From positions 186,001 through 250,000 of the forward strand of contig NZ_MOWR01000002.1 in assembly GCF_001937065.1 (NCBI RefSeq): a stretch of 64,000 bases of DNA, read 5' to 3'. Origin of the DNA: Streptococcus sp. 'caviae'. Lineage in GTDB: Bacteria > Bacillota > Bacilli > Lactobacillales > Streptococcaceae. How positions within the stretch are numbered: position 1 is the stretch's first letter; every line of letters begins with the position of its first letter. Both the position numbers and the translations under genes were made by a program. The notes beneath the pieces were generated by a model. The model had not been told where the DNA came from and did not search any database. It saw nothing but the letters and a program-made list of their open reading frames with translations. Positions 19,033 to 28,475 of the stretch are shown here, piece after piece.

Positions 19033-20514
19033 ATGGGAAAAATTATTGACAAAGCTAATCAGTATATCCAAGAGCATAAAAGTGAGGTGGACAGCCGCTA
19101 CAGAGAAAAGTTTCATGCCATGGGACCGATTGGATGGATAAATGATCCCAATGGATTTGTTTATTATAAAGGTGACTATCATCTTTTCTATCAATTTTAT
19201 CCTTATGGCAGTGTTTGGGGACCCATGCACTGGGGTCATTCCAAGTCAAAAGATTTAATCCACTGGGAAGACTTGCCTGTAGCTCTGGCGCCGGATGAGT
19301 CTTATGACAGAGACGGCTGTTTTTCAGGCAGTGCAGTTGTTGCTGACGATCAGCTGGTTCTCATGTACACCGGTTTTATCAATCAAAACGGAAAGATCAA
19401 GCAGACTCAGTGTATAGCTTATTCCTCAGATGGCATTACTTTTGAAAAATCACCTAAGAATCCTGTCATTGCAGATTCTCATATAAAAGGTATTGCGGAT
19501 ATCGCAGACTTCAGAGACCCTAAAATATTTGCCCAAGACGGCCGGTATTATGCCGTTGTTGCTGCAAAAACGCATGACAGCAGAGGACAGATTTTACTGT
19601 TTCAATCGGACAATACTCAAGACTGGACCTTTAAGTCGGTTCTCTTAGAAGGTACGGCAGAACAAGGAATTATGTGGGAGTGTCCCGATTTATTCCAGTT
19701 GGATGATAAATGGGTGCTTCTGGTATCGCCGATTGAAATGAAAGCACAAGACCATGCTTATCAAAATTTGAATTCGACTGTAGCTTTTATTGGAGAACTT
19801 GACTGGGAAAGCGGTAAATTACGTGTTGAGAATTATCATGAGATTGACGGCGGTTTGGATTTTTATGCGCCGCAGACCTGCTTGGATGATTCCGGCAGAC
19901 GCATGATGATTGCCTGGATGCAGATGTGGCAGCGCAATATTCCGACACATGACCTAGGTCATAGATGGGCCGGTATGATGACCCTGCCAAGGAAGCTGAG
20001 TGTGAAAAATCTCAGACTCTGTCAAGAACCGGCTCCGCAGCTCTATGATTACTGTGAGACAGTTAAAGAGTGGCAGGGGCAGCTGACACCGGATCATCCT
20101 TTGGAGTTTAAGGATATTGTCTGCCCTCAGCAATTCATTGAGCTGACCATTTCGAGAGATGCTTCATGGGAATTGCTCTACCCTTTACAGGCAGACGGCA
20201 GGGCTTCAATCAGTTTGACTTACAATGCTGATGAGCAGCTGCTGAGTTTAAGCCGAGATAGTTTTGGCTATGCGATTAAGGGGCTGGAAAATCCGATTTT
20301 GAACAGCCGCAGCCTTGATGTTAGTGATTTGAGTGCTGCGGGTTTGGAAATTGAGATTGTAAGAGACACATCGTCTGTTGAAGTCTTTATCAATCACGAA
20401 AAGACAATGTCTATGACCTTTTATGAAAAAAACGATGCTAATTGCCTATCCCTTCGTTCTCAAGGAATAACAAGGGTTCAGAAATTATCGGTTTCAACTA
20501 TTAGAGCTAATTGA
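19033..20514 (+). CDS. bfrA: GH32 beta-fructosidase / sucrose-6-phosphate hydrolase family, intracellular
   Basis: 493 residues without a signal peptide, so it acts inside the cell. All three GH32 catalytic motifs are seen: WINDPNG with nucleophile Asp38, FRDPK with Asp162, and WECP with acid/base Glu216; a beta-sandwich domain follows from about 330. Because it sits in an ABC operon and not beside a PTS EII gene, unphosphorylated fructo-oligosaccharides or sucrose are the likelier substrates (as in the BfrA/MsmEFGK system of Lactobacillus acidophilus). ScrB-type action on sucrose-6-phosphate cannot be excluded. Confidence 0.88.
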   Translation: MGKIIDKANQYIQEHKSEVDSRYREKFHAMGPIGWINDPNGFVYYKGDYHLFYQFYPYGSVWGPMHWGHSKSKDLIHWEDLPVALAPDESYDRDGCFSGSAVVADDQLVLMYTGFINQNGKIKQTQCIAYSSDGITFEKSPKNPVIADSHIKGIADIADFRDPKIFAQDGRYYAVVAAKTHDSRGQILLFQSDNTQDWTFKSVLLEGTAEQGIMWECPDLFQLDDKWVLLVSPIEMKAQDHAYQNLNSTVAFIGELDWESGKLRVENYHEIDGGLDFYAPQTCLDDSGRRMMIAWMQMWQRNIPTHDLGHRWAGMMTLPRKLSVKNLRLCQEPAPQLYDYCETVKEWQGQLTPDHPLEFKDIVCPQQFIELTISRDASWELLYPLQADGRASISLTYNADEQLLSLSRDSFGYAIKGLENPILNSRSLDVSDLSAAGLEIEIVRDTSSVEVFINHEKTMSMTFYEKNDANCLSLRSQGITRVQKLSVSTIRAN

Positions 20515-20529
20515 GATGAGGAGTTCATT

Positions 20530-21975
20530 ATGTCCATTAAAAATCAAACCATGCTCATTACTTACTCAGACAGTCTGGGTAAGAACTTAAAAGAATTAGA
20601 AGACAATCTGGATCGCTACTTTGGTGCGGCTGTCGGCGGTGTGCACCTGCTGCCTTTCTTTCCCTCAACCGGTGATCGCGGCTTTGCACCCATTGCCTAC
20701 GATGAGGTGGATCCCACCTTTGGCGACTGGACTGACGTTAAGCGCTTAGGCGAGAAATATTATCTCATGTTTGATTTTATGATCAATCATATCTCGCGTC
20801 AGTCGACCTACTATAAGGATTTTCAAAGCAAAAAAGACGCTTCGGCCTATGCGGATCTATTCTTGCGCTGGGAAAAGTTCTGGCCGCAGGGCCGGCCGAC
20901 TCAGGCTGATATCGATCTGATTTATAAACGCAAAGACCGTGCGCCTATACAGGAAATTGTCTTTGCGGACGGCAGCAAGGAACATCTTTGGAATACCTTT
21001 GGCGAAGAGCAGATTGACCTGGATGTTACTAAGCAAGTGACCATGGATTTTATCAAAGAGACTATTGATCACTTAGCAGCCAACGGCTGTGACCTGATTC
21101 GCTTAGACGCTTTTGCCTATGCGGTGAAAAAAGTTGATACCACTGATTTCTTTGTCGAGCCTGAGATTTGGGACTTGCTTTCCAAAGTACAGGCTATGGC
21201 GCAGGCAGCCGGCGCTGATATCCTACCGGAAATCCATGAGCACTATTCCATCCAGTTTAAGCTGGCTGAGCATGACTATTTTGTGTACGACTTTGCTCTG
21301 CCCATGGTGACACTTTACTCGCTCTACAGCGGGAAAGCCGAGCGTCTGGCAGACTGGCTGCAAAAAAGCCCTATGAAACAATTTACAACCCTTGATACCC
21401 ATGATGGGATCGGTGTCGTAGATGTCAAAGATATTTTGACAGACGAGGAAGTTGCCTATACCTCAGACCAACTCTATAAAGTCGGTGCCAATGTCAACCG
21501 CAAATATTCAACAGCTGAATACAATAATTTGGATATCTATCAAATCAATTCGACTTACTATTCAGCGCTCGGCGATGACGACAGAAAGTATTTTATCGCC
21601 CGTCTGATACAGGCCTTTGCGCCGGGGATTCCGCAGGTCTACTATGTTGGTTTCTTAGCTGGCAGGAATGATTTAGAACTGCTTGAACAGACCAAGGAAG
21701 GGCGTAATATCAACCGCCATTATTATACAAGTGAAGAGATTGCACAAGAAGTTGAGCGTCCCGTTGTCAAAGCCCTGCTCAAACTGTTTACCTACCGCAA
21801 TCAGTCGGCAGCCTTTGACCTTGACGGGAGCATTTCTGTTACAAATCCGGATGAAAACACCGTGATTATTACCCGCCGTAACGCAGCTGAAACGGTAGAG
21901 GCAAAAGCGGAGATTAATTTGAAAACGCTGGACTATCGTGTCACTGAAAATGATCAAACTATTTATTTTGACTAA
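20530..21975 (+). CDS. gtfA: Sucrose phosphorylase
   Basis: 481 residues, the same length as S. mutans GtfA. Splits sucrose with phosphate into glucose-1-phosphate and fructose, saving one ATP. GH13 motifs: nucleophile Asp193 in IRLDAFAY, acid/base Glu234 in LPEIHEH, and DTHDG at 289-293 bearing the third carboxylate. Fifteen bases after the GH32 gene. The GH32 enzyme would trim fructose units until sucrose remains, which GtfA then phosphorolyses. Confidence 0.95.
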   Translation: MSIKNQTMLITYSDSLGKNLKELEDNLDRYFGAAVGGVHLLPFFPSTGDRGFAPIAYDEVDPTFGDWTDVKRLGEKYYLMFDFMINHISRQSTYYKDFQSKKDASAYADLFLRWEKFWPQGRPTQADIDLIYKRKDRAPIQEIVFADGSKEHLWNTFGEEQIDLDVTKQVTMDFIKETIDHLAANGCDLIRLDAFAYAVKKVDTTDFFVEPEIWDLLSKVQAMAQAAGADILPEIHEHYSIQFKLAEHDYFVYDFALPMVTLYSLYSGKAERLADWLQKSPMKQFTTLDTHDGIGVVDVKDILTDEEVAYTSDQLYKVGANVNRKYSTAEYNNLDIYQINSTYYSALGDDDRKYFIARLIQAFAPGIPQVYYVGFLAGRNDLELLEQTKEGRNINRHYYTSEEIAQEVERPVVKALLKLFTYRNQSAAFDLDGSISVTNPDENTVIITRRNAAETVEAKAEINLKTLDYRVTENDQTIYFD

Positions 21976-21997
21976 AAAGGAGTAAAGAGAGAAGCTT

Positions 21998-23131
21998 ATG
22001 GTAGAATTACGTTTGAATCACATTTATAAACAATACCCTAATACCAGCCATTATGCGGTTGAGGATTTTGATTTGACCATTAAGGACAAGGAATTTATCG
22101 TCTTTGTCGGTCCATCAGGCTGCGGAAAGTCAACCACCCTGCGCATGGTGGCAGGTCTTGAGGATATCAGTAAGGGAGAGCTGAGTATTGATGGTGAAGT
22201 CGTCAATGACAAGGCGCCTAAGGATCGTGATATCGCCATGGTCTTTCAGAACTATGCCCTCTATCCGCACATGAGCGTTTATGACAATATGGCCTTTGGG
22301 CTCAAACTTCGCAAATATTCCAAAGATGCCATTGATCAGCGGGTGAAAGAAGCGGCGCAGATTCTTGGTTTGAGCGAGTTTCTCGACCGCAAGCCGGCGG
22401 ACCTCTCAGGCGGTCAGCGCCAGCGGGTAGCTATGGGCCGGGCGATTGTGCGGGATGCCAAGGTCTTTTTGATGGATGAGCCGCTCTCTAACCTCGATGC
22501 CAAACTTCGAGTGTCCATGCGGGCAGAGATTGCCAAGATCCATCGCCGTATCGGCTCTACAACCATCTATGTAACCCACGATCAGACCGAAGCGATGACC
22601 TTGGCAGATCGTATTGTCATCATGAGCTCAACCAAGAATGAAGACGGGTCAGGAACAATCGGTCGTGTGGAGCAGATTGGAACACCGCAGGAGCTTTACA
22701 ACCAGCCGGCCAATCAGTTTGTGGCAGGTTTTATCGGCAGTCCGGCTATGAACTTCTTTGAGGTGATGATTGAGAATGGCTATCTGGTTAATAGTGAGGG
22801 GCTTCATATAGCGGTGACAGAGGGTCAGCTCAAGCTGCTTGAAGCCAAAGGTTATAAGAATAAGCAGGTTATTTTTGGCATTCGTCCGGAGGATATCTCC
22901 AGCAGCCTCTTGGTTCAGGAAACCTATCCAGATGCTAGCCTTGCTGCAGAGGTAGTGGTTTCTGAATTATTGGGTTCTGAAACCATGCTTTACCTCAAAT
23001 TGGGTCAGACAGAATTTGCGGCACGGGTGGATTCCAGAGATTTCCATGAACCAGGTGAAAAGATTCAGCTGACCTTTAATGTGGCTAAGGGGCATTTCTT
23101 TGATGCAGAAACCAAGCAGGCCATTCGGTGA
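21998..23131 (+). CDS. msmK: Sugar ABC transporter ATP-binding protein
   Basis: 377 residues. Walker A GPSGCGKST, signature LSGGQRQR, Walker B VFLMDEP and the H-loop THDQTEAMTLAD, then a C-terminal regulatory OB-type domain from about 240. It powers MsmEFG. It closely resembles the ATPase at 42747-43883 (long identical central stretch), so the two may serve either importer, as described for S. mutans MsmK and MalK. Last gene of the operon; no strong terminator seen after it. Confidence 0.94.
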   Translation: MVELRLNHIYKQYPNTSHYAVEDFDLTIKDKEFIVFVGPSGCGKSTTLRMVAGLEDISKGELSIDGEVVNDKAPKDRDIAMVFQNYALYPHMSVYDNMAFGLKLRKYSKDAIDQRVKEAAQILGLSEFLDRKPADLSGGQRQRVAMGRAIVRDAKVFLMDEPLSNLDAKLRVSMRAEIAKIHRRIGSTTIYVTHDQTEAMTLADRIVIMSSTKNEDGSGTIGRVEQIGTPQELYNQPANQFVAGFIGSPAMNFFEVMIENGYLVNSEGLHIAVTEGQLKLLEAKGYKNKQVIFGIRPEDISSSLLVQETYPDASLAAEVVVSELLGSETMLYLKLGQTEFAARVDSRDFHEPGEKIQLTFNVAKGHFFDAETKQAIR

Positions 23132-23252
23132 GACAAACAGGAGAAAAGGGAGAATGTTCTGCCCTTCTCTTCCCATTACCACAGAATGATGCAGAAGGCT
23201 TTGTTTATGTGACTGTTTGGTTTTTGAAAAAACAGTTGGAAGTCATTATTTG

Positions 23253-23267
23253 ATTTTTCAGAAAATT
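23253..23267. promoter_or_regulatory. CodY box upstream of the leu promoter
   Basis: ATTTTTCAGAAAATT matches AATTTTCWGAAAATT at 14 of 15 positions and ends 12 bases before the -35. CodY, loaded with branched-chain amino acids, represses leu/ilv genes in many Firmicutes. Confidence 0.65.
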
Positions 23268-23279
23268 CCTTAATTTATA

Positions 23280-23308
23280 TTGACAATCATTCTAAAAAAA
23301 GGTATGAT
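23280..23308 (+). promoter_or_regulatory. leu operon promoter
   Basis: TTGACA (23280-23285), 17-base spacer, TATGAT (23303-23308). Transcription should start near 23315 and give a leader of about 185 bases before leuA. Confidence 0.85.
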
Positions 23309-23342
23309 GTTAACAAGTTACATCTGAAAGGAAAAAAGTCAA

Positions 23343-23387
23343 ATGTTTACACGAAATGACGCTTTGTTGTTGAGGTGTGCGGGCTAG
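23343..23387 (+). CDS. leu operon leader peptide
   Basis: Fourteen-codon ORF encoding MFTRNDALLLRCAG, with three consecutive TTG leucine codons (23364-23372) and an AAAGGA ribosome site 10 bases upstream. It precedes a set of alternative hairpins and a terminator, the standard layout of amino acid attenuation. Translation speed through the Leu codons would report charged tRNA-Leu. Confidence 0.82.
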   Translation: MFTRNDALLLRCAG

Positions 23388-23468
23388 TGCAAAAGCATTA
23401 GTCCTGTTTGGCTTACCAAGCGGGAAAAGAAAACATCTCGCTTGGGTTTTCCGAGTGAGATGTTTTTT
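23381..23468 (+). promoter_or_regulatory. Leucine attenuator: alternative hairpins and terminator
   Basis: Region 1 (23381-23390) can pair with region 2a (23395-23404); region 2b (23402-23411) with region 3 (23416-23425), loop CTTA; region 3 with region 4 (23436-23445); and region 4 lies in the terminator stem 23431-23445/23451-23465, followed by a T run. 1:2 together with 3:4 is the read-through state; 2:3 together with the terminator is the off state. A ribosome halted at the Leu codons leaves region 1 free, one at the stop codon covers it, so leucine shortage favours read-through. Confidence 0.8.
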
Positions 23469-23501
23469 ACTTTAATTTTCCAAATTAGAAGGTGGTATCT
23501 T

Positions 23502-25067
23502 ATGCATAAGGTTGAATTTCTTGACACAACACTGCGCGATGGTGAGCAAACGCCCGGCGTCAATTTTTCGGTAAAAGAAAAAGTTACAATCGCCAAGCAG
23601 CTGGAAAAGTGGGGTATTTCCTCCATTGAAGCAGGATTTCCGGCAGCCAGTCCCGATTCATTTGAAGCGGTTAAGCAAATCGCAGCAGCCATGACAAGGA
23701 CAGCGGTGTCTGGTCTGGCCCGTTCTGTTAAGTCTGATATTGATGCCTGCTATGAAGCGCTCAAAGATGCCAAATTTCCTCAATGTCACGTCTTTATTGC
23801 GACCAGCCCTATTCACCGTGAATTTAAGCTTAAAAAATCCAAAGAGGAAATTCTGGAGGCTATCAAGGAACACGTGACCTATGCCTGCTCCAAATTTGAT
23901 GTGGTTGAATTTTCACCGGAAGATGCGACCCGTACAGAGCTTGATTTCCTGCTCGAAGTTGTCCAAACGGCTGTTGATGCAGGAGCAACTTACATCAATA
24001 TTCCTGATACTGTCGGCTTTACAACACCGGCAGAATTTGGTCATATTTTTGAGCATTTAATTGAAAATGTAAGATCTGACCGCAAAATCATCTTCAGTCC
24101 TCACTGCCACGATGATCTCGGTATGGCAACAGCTAACACCTTAGCAGCCATTAAGGCCGGTGCCGGCCGTGTTGAGGGAACAGTCAACGGCATTGGCGAG
24201 CGTGCCGGCAATGTTGCCCTTGAAGAGGTTGCTGTAGCGCTCAATATTCGTGAGGATTATTATGAGGCCACTTCTGATATTGTGCTCAATGAAACGGTTA
24301 ATACTTCTGAATTGGTATCGCGTTTTTCAGGTATCGCTGTTCCTAAAAATAAGGCTGTTGTCGGCGGCAATGCTTTCTCACATGAGTCTGGCATTCACCA
24401 GGACGGTGTCCTTAAGAATCCTCTGACCTATGAAATTATCACGCCTGAATTGGTCGGTGTTAAGAAAAATTCATTACCGCTTGGAAAATTATCCGGCCGC
24501 CACGCTTTCGTTGAGAAACTCAAAGAACTGGCTCTGGACTTTGAAGAATCTGAAATTGCAGCCCTCTTTGCCAAATTTAAATCGCTGGCTGATAAAAAAC
24601 ATGATATCACTGATGCCGATATCAGAGCCTTAGTAGCAGGAACCAGTGTTGAAAATCCAGAAGGCTTCCACTTCAAAGATTTGAGACTGACCTCAAACGA
24701 AGATGATACCATTACAGCACAGGTTATCATGGTCAATGGAGATGGGGAAGAAGTCGACATTATTGCCAATGGTAAGGGATCTGTCGAAGCTATCTTCAAT
24801 GCCATTGATAAATTCTTCAATCAAACGGTTAAGCTGGACAGCTACAATATCGAAGCTGTTACAGACGGTATCGATGCTCAGGCGCGTGTGCTGGTTTCCG
24901 TTGAAAATGTGGATACAGACACGATTTTCAATGCTTCCGGTCTGGACTTTGACGTATTGAAAGCCAGTGCCATTGCCTATATTAATGCTAATACCTTTGT
25001 TCAAAAAGAAAATGCCGGCGAAATCGGCCATAAAGTTTCAGAACATGATTACCCAAGCAACGACTAG
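23502..25067 (+). CDS. leuA: 2-Isopropylmalate synthase
   Basis: 521 residues from ATG 23502, which has AGGTGG upstream and the conserved N-terminus [16 protein letters not shown]. An in-frame ATG at 23442 lies inside the attenuator terminator and is rejected. It catalyses the first committed step of leucine synthesis (acetyl-CoA + 2-oxoisovalerate). Metal ligands in TTLRDGEQ and HCHDDLG are present; the C-terminal third (about 385-515) is the leucine-binding regulatory domain, so feedback inhibition is likely on top of attenuation. Confidence 0.97.
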   Translation: MHKVEFLDTTLRDGEQTPGVNFSVKEKVTIAKQLEKWGISSIEAGFPAASPDSFEAVKQIAAAMTRTAVSGLARSVKSDIDACYEALKDAKFPQCHVFIATSPIHREFKLKKSKEEILEAIKEHVTYACSKFDVVEFSPEDATRTELDFLLEVVQTAVDAGATYINIPDTVGFTTPAEFGHIFEHLIENVRSDRKIIFSPHCHDDLGMATANTLAAIKAGAGRVEGTVNGIGERAGNVALEEVAVALNIREDYYEATSDIVLNETVNTSELVSRFSGIAVPKNKAVVGGNAFSHESGIHQDGVLKNPLTYEIITPELVGVKKNSLPLGKLSGRHAFVEKLKELALDFEESEIAALFAKFKSLADKKHDITDADIRALVAGTSVENPEGFHFKDLRLTSNEDDTITAQVIMVNGDGEEVDIIANGKGSVEAIFNAIDKFFNQTVKLDSYNIEAVTDGIDAQARVLVSVENVDTDTIFNASGLDFDVLKASAIAYINANTFVQKENAGEIGHKVSEHDYPSND

Positions 25068-25082
25068 GAGAAGTTTGAAAAA

Positions 25083-26117
25083 ATGAAAAAAATTGTAACA
25101 CTGGCAGGAGACGGTATCGGTCCGGAAATCATGGCGGCTGGCCTAGAGGTCTTAGCAGCAGTTGCTGCTAAGACTGGCTTTGCCTATGAAACTGAGGCTA
25201 AAGCTTTCGGCGGTGCAGGTATTGATGCCAGCGGCCATCCGCTGCCCGAGGATACTTTGGCTGCGGCAAAATCCGCAGATGCTATTTTGCTGGCCGCTAT
25301 TGGCAGTCCTCAGTATGATAAGGCTCCTGTTCGTCCTGAACAAGGTCTCTTGGCTATTCGTAAGGAACTTAACCTTTTTGCTAACATCCGTCCCGTGCGC
25401 ATCTTTGATGCTCTCAAACATCTGTCGCCTTTGAAACCCGAGCGTATTGCAGGTGTTGACTTTGTGGTTGTACGTGAATTGACAGGCGGTATCTATTTTG
25501 GGGAACATACCTTGAATGACGATTCAGCCCGCGATGTCAACGATTATTCTGCTGATGAGATTCGCCGCATTATGCGCAAGGCCTTTGAAATTGCGCGCGG
25601 ACGCGCTAAGAAAGTAACCAGCATTGACAAGCAAAATGTCTTGGCAACGTCAAAACTCTGGCGCAAAGTAGCAGACGAAGTGTCCAAAGAGTATCCAGAT
25701 GTGACCTTGGAACATCAGCTGGTGGACAGCGCAGCCATGATTATGATTACCAATCCGGCGCGCTTTGATGTGGTCGTGACTGAAAATCTTTTCGGTGATA
25801 TTCTATCAGACGAGTCTTCTGTTTTGCCTGGTACGCTTGGTGTCATGCCATCTGCCAGCCATTCTGAAGGCGGACCGAGTCTTTACGAGCCGATTCATGG
25901 CTCAGCTCCTGATATTGCCGGTCAAGGGATTGCCAATCCGATTTCCATGATTTTGTCAGTTGCCATGATGCTGCGTGATTCTTTTGGAGAAATTGCTGGT
26001 GCTGAAATGATTGAAAATGCTGTTGATAAGGCGCTGACGCAGGGTGTTCTAACACGCGACTTGGGTGGCTCAGCTGATACGGCTGAAATGATAGCGGCTG
26101 TTATTGCTAATCTATGA
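25083..26117 (+). CDS. leuB: 3-Isopropylmalate dehydrogenase
   Basis: 344 residues. Oxidises and decarboxylates 3-isopropylmalate with NAD. Motifs: GDGIGPEIM at the N-terminus, RELTGGIYFG, the Asp residues of NLFGDILSDE, and HGSAPDIAGQ with the NAD-type Asp-Ile pair. Sixteen bases after leuA; its stop overlaps the next gene by 4 bases. Confidence 0.97.
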   Translation: MKKIVTLAGDGIGPEIMAAGLEVLAAVAAKTGFAYETEAKAFGGAGIDASGHPLPEDTLAAAKSADAILLAAIGSPQYDKAPVRPEQGLLAIRKELNLFANIRPVRIFDALKHLSPLKPERIAGVDFVVVRELTGGIYFGEHTLNDDSARDVNDYSADEIRRIMRKAFEIARGRAKKVTSIDKQNVLATSKLWRKVADEVSKEYPDVTLEHQLVDSAAMIMITNPARFDVVVTENLFGDILSDESSVLPGTLGVMPSASHSEGGPSLYEPIHGSAPDIAGQGIANPISMILSVAMMLRDSFGEIAGAEMIENAVDKALTQGVLTRDLGGSADTAEMIAAVIANL

Positions 26118-26386
26118 GAGACCAGTTCTATTTTTGGTTGGTACTAATCCTTTGGAATACAGCAGTCTTCTGCCTTTATGGCCTTGATAAGAGGAAGGCA
26201 GTAAAAAAGCAATGGCGGATTTCTGAAAGGAGCCTCTTGCTTCTTAGTCTTTGTTTGGGCGGTTTAGGTGCTGCCTTGGGCGGTCACCTCTTTCACCATA
26301 AAACCAGAAAATGGTATTTTCATCTGGTTTGGTATTTAGGCATTTTTAGCGATTGCTTTGTGATTTATTTAGTTTGGAGAATGTAA
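26114..26386 (+). CDS. DUF1294 small membrane protein inside the leu operon
   Basis: 90 residues with about three hydrophobic segments and the family-like core [17 protein letters not shown] followed by [20 protein letters not shown] recognise the DUF1294 pattern; function is unknown. It overlaps leuB by 4 bases (ATGA) and ends 1 base before leuC, so it is translated with the leucine enzymes. Whether it has anything to do with leucine (transport, sensing) cannot be told from sequence. Confidence 0.82.
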   Translation: MRDQFYFWLVLILWNTAVFCLYGLDKRKAVKKQWRISERSLLLLSLCLGGLGAALGGHLFHHKTRKWYFHLVWYLGIFSDCFVIYLVWRM

Positions 26387-26387
26387 T

Positions 26388-27773
26388 ATGAGTGGAAAAT
26401 CAATTTTTGATAAGCTTTGGGAACGCCATGTGATAACAGGAAAAGAAGGTGAGCCTCAGCTTATGTATGTGGATCAGCACTATATCCACGAAGTTACCAG
26501 TCCCCAGGCTTTTCAGGGACTGCGGGATGCAGGCAGAAAAGTCCGCCGTCCCGATCTTACCTTTGGCACCTTTGATCATAATGTGCCGACCGTCAACATC
26601 TATGACATTCGTGACGTCATCTCTAAAGCGCAGATGGATGCTCTTGCCAGAAATGTTGTTGAATTTGAGATTCCTCATGCGGACCACGGTTCTGAACATC
26701 AAGGAATTGTGCATATGGTTGGTCCTGAAACGGGTCGAACACAGCCAGGGAAATTCATTGTCTGCGGTGACAGCCATACGGCCACCCACGGCGCTTTTGG
26801 AGCTATCGGTTTTGGTATCGGAACGACAGAAGTGGAGCATGTTTTTGCAACACAGACTATCTGGCAGGTAAAACCCAAAAAATTATTAGTCAAATTCACC
26901 GGTCAGCCGCAAAAAGGAGTCTACTCTAAAGACTACATTTTGGCTTTGATTGCCAAGTACGGTGTTGCCGTTGGAGTCGGCCATGTTGTCGAATACGTGG
27001 GCGAAGCTGTTGATGCGCTGAGCATGGAAGAACGCATGACCATTTGCAATATGTCCATTGAATTTGGCTCTAAAATGGGAATTATGAATCCTGATCAGAA
27101 GACTTTTGACTATCTTAAAGATAAGGAGTGTGTTCCTAAGGACTTTGAAGCAGCGGTAGCAGATTGGAAAACCTTGGTTTCAGATGCGGATGCCCAGTAT
27201 GACAAGGTCATTGAAATGGATGTTTCCGAGCTGGCCCCTATGGTGACTTGGGGAACCAATCCATCCATGGGAGTTGAATTTGGTCAGGCCTTTCCTGAAA
27301 TCAAAGATATGAATGATGAACGTGCTTATCATTATATGGATATGCAGCCGGGGCAGACAGCTGAGGATATTGAGCTGGGTTATGTCTTTTTAGGCTCTTG
27401 TACCAATGCCAGACTCAGTGATCTGAAAGAAGCTGCTAAGTACGTTGTTGGTAAGCATATTTCGCCGCATCTGACAGCCATTGTTGTTCCGGGAAGCCGC
27501 CCTGTAAAAAGAGCTGCTGAAAAGATTGGTTTAGATAAGATCTTTATGGAAGCTGGTTTTGAGTGGCGGGATCCGGGCTGTTCCATGTGTTTGGGAATGA
27601 ATCCCGACAAGGTGCCTGAAGGCATGCACTGCGCCTCAACCAGCAACCGCAATTTTGAAGACAGACAGGGAGTTGGCGCTAAAACCCATCTTTGCAGCCC
27701 TGCGATGGCAGCAGCAGCCGCAATTGCCGGCCGCTTTGTGGATGTTCGTCAGTTACCGGAGGCACAGGTTTAA
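26388..27773 (+). CDS. leuC: 3-Isopropylmalate dehydratase, large subunit
   Basis: 461 residues; [4Fe-4S] subunit of isopropylmalate isomerase. Cluster cysteines are in LGSCTNAR and in [21 protein letters not shown] and [13 protein letters not shown] are typical. It starts 1 base after the DUF1294 stop and ends 2 bases before leuD. Confidence 0.97.
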   Translation: MSGKSIFDKLWERHVITGKEGEPQLMYVDQHYIHEVTSPQAFQGLRDAGRKVRRPDLTFGTFDHNVPTVNIYDIRDVISKAQMDALARNVVEFEIPHADHGSEHQGIVHMVGPETGRTQPGKFIVCGDSHTATHGAFGAIGFGIGTTEVEHVFATQTIWQVKPKKLLVKFTGQPQKGVYSKDYILALIAKYGVAVGVGHVVEYVGEAVDALSMEERMTICNMSIEFGSKMGIMNPDQKTFDYLKDKECVPKDFEAAVADWKTLVSDADAQYDKVIEMDVSELAPMVTWGTNPSMGVEFGQAFPEIKDMNDERAYHYMDMQPGQTAEDIELGYVFLGSCTNARLSDLKEAAKYVVGKHISPHLTAIVVPGSRPVKRAAEKIGLDKIFMEAGFEWRDPGCSMCLGMNPDKVPEGMHCASTSNRNFEDRQGVGAKTHLCSPAMAAAAAIAGRFVDVRQLPEAQV

Positions 27774-27775
27774 TT

Positions 27776-28366
27776 ATGGAAAAATTTACAATCTATACTG
27801 GGACAACGGTTCCCTTAATGAATGACAATATTGATACCGATCAAATTTTGCCCAAGCAGTTTTTGAAGTTAATTGACAAAAAAGGTTTTGGCAAATATCT
27901 TATGTACGAATGGCGGTATCTGGATCATCATTACACAGAAAATCCAGACTTTATTTTTAACAAGCCGGAGTATCGCAAGGCCAGTATCTTGATTACTGGG
28001 GATAACTTTGGCGCAGGTTCTTCGCGCGAGCATGCGGCCTGGGCCTTGGCGGACTATGGTTTTAAGGTCATCATAGCGGGTTCTTTTGGTGATATTCACT
28101 ACAATAATGATTTAAACAATGGCATCCTGCCTATTGTTCAGCCGCAGGAAGTCCGTGATCAATTAGCTGCGCTGGCACCGACAGATGAAGTGAGAGTTGA
28201 TCTCTATGAGCAAAAAATCTTTTCTCCGGTGGGAGAATTCACTTTTGACATTGACGGTGAATGGAAGCACAAGCTTTTAAACGGTTTGGACGATATCGGT
28301 ATTACGCTTCAGTACGAAGACCTCATTACTGAATACGAGAAAAACCGCCCCGCCTATTGGCAGTAG
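27776..28366 (+). CDS. leuD: 3-Isopropylmalate dehydratase, small subunit
   Basis: 196 residues from ATG 27776, with GGAGG at the end of leuC as SD. An in-frame ATG at 27692 lies within leuC and would add 28 unrelated residues, so it is rejected. Signatures: [14 protein letters not shown] and [17 protein letters not shown]. Swivel-domain partner of LeuC; last gene of the leu operon. Confidence 0.97.
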   Translation: MEKFTIYTGTTVPLMNDNIDTDQILPKQFLKLIDKKGFGKYLMYEWRYLDHHYTENPDFIFNKPEYRKASILITGDNFGAGSSREHAAWALADYGFKVIIAGSFGDIHYNNDLNNGILPIVQPQEVRDQLAALAPTDEVRVDLYEQKIFSPVGEFTFDIDGEWKHKLLNGLDDIGITLQYEDLITEYEKNRPAYWQ

Positions 28367-28412
28367 GCTGTTTCATAAAGTTTAGAAAGTTCTGAAAAAT
28401 CAATAAATAACA

Positions 28413-28441
28413 TTGCTTTTAGGGATTAAGCATGATAAAAT
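28413..28441 (+). promoter_or_regulatory. Promoter of the YrdC-like gene
   Basis: TTGCTT (28413-28418), 17-base spacer ending in TGA, TAAAAT (28436-28441); an extended -10 promoter 35 bases before the gene. Confidence 0.6.
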
Positions 28442-28475
28442 AAAAAAGTATTATTAATTTAGATGGAGAAGACTA

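Noticed and set aside
23442-23501. N-terminal extension of LeuA
   Set aside because: It overlaps the attenuator terminator and has no family match; ATG 23502 has the SD and the conserved start.
28385-28399. CodY-like 15-mer before the YrdC-like gene, and a similar one near 29369
   Set aside because: Only about 12 of 15 positions match in AT-rich DNA; not better than background.
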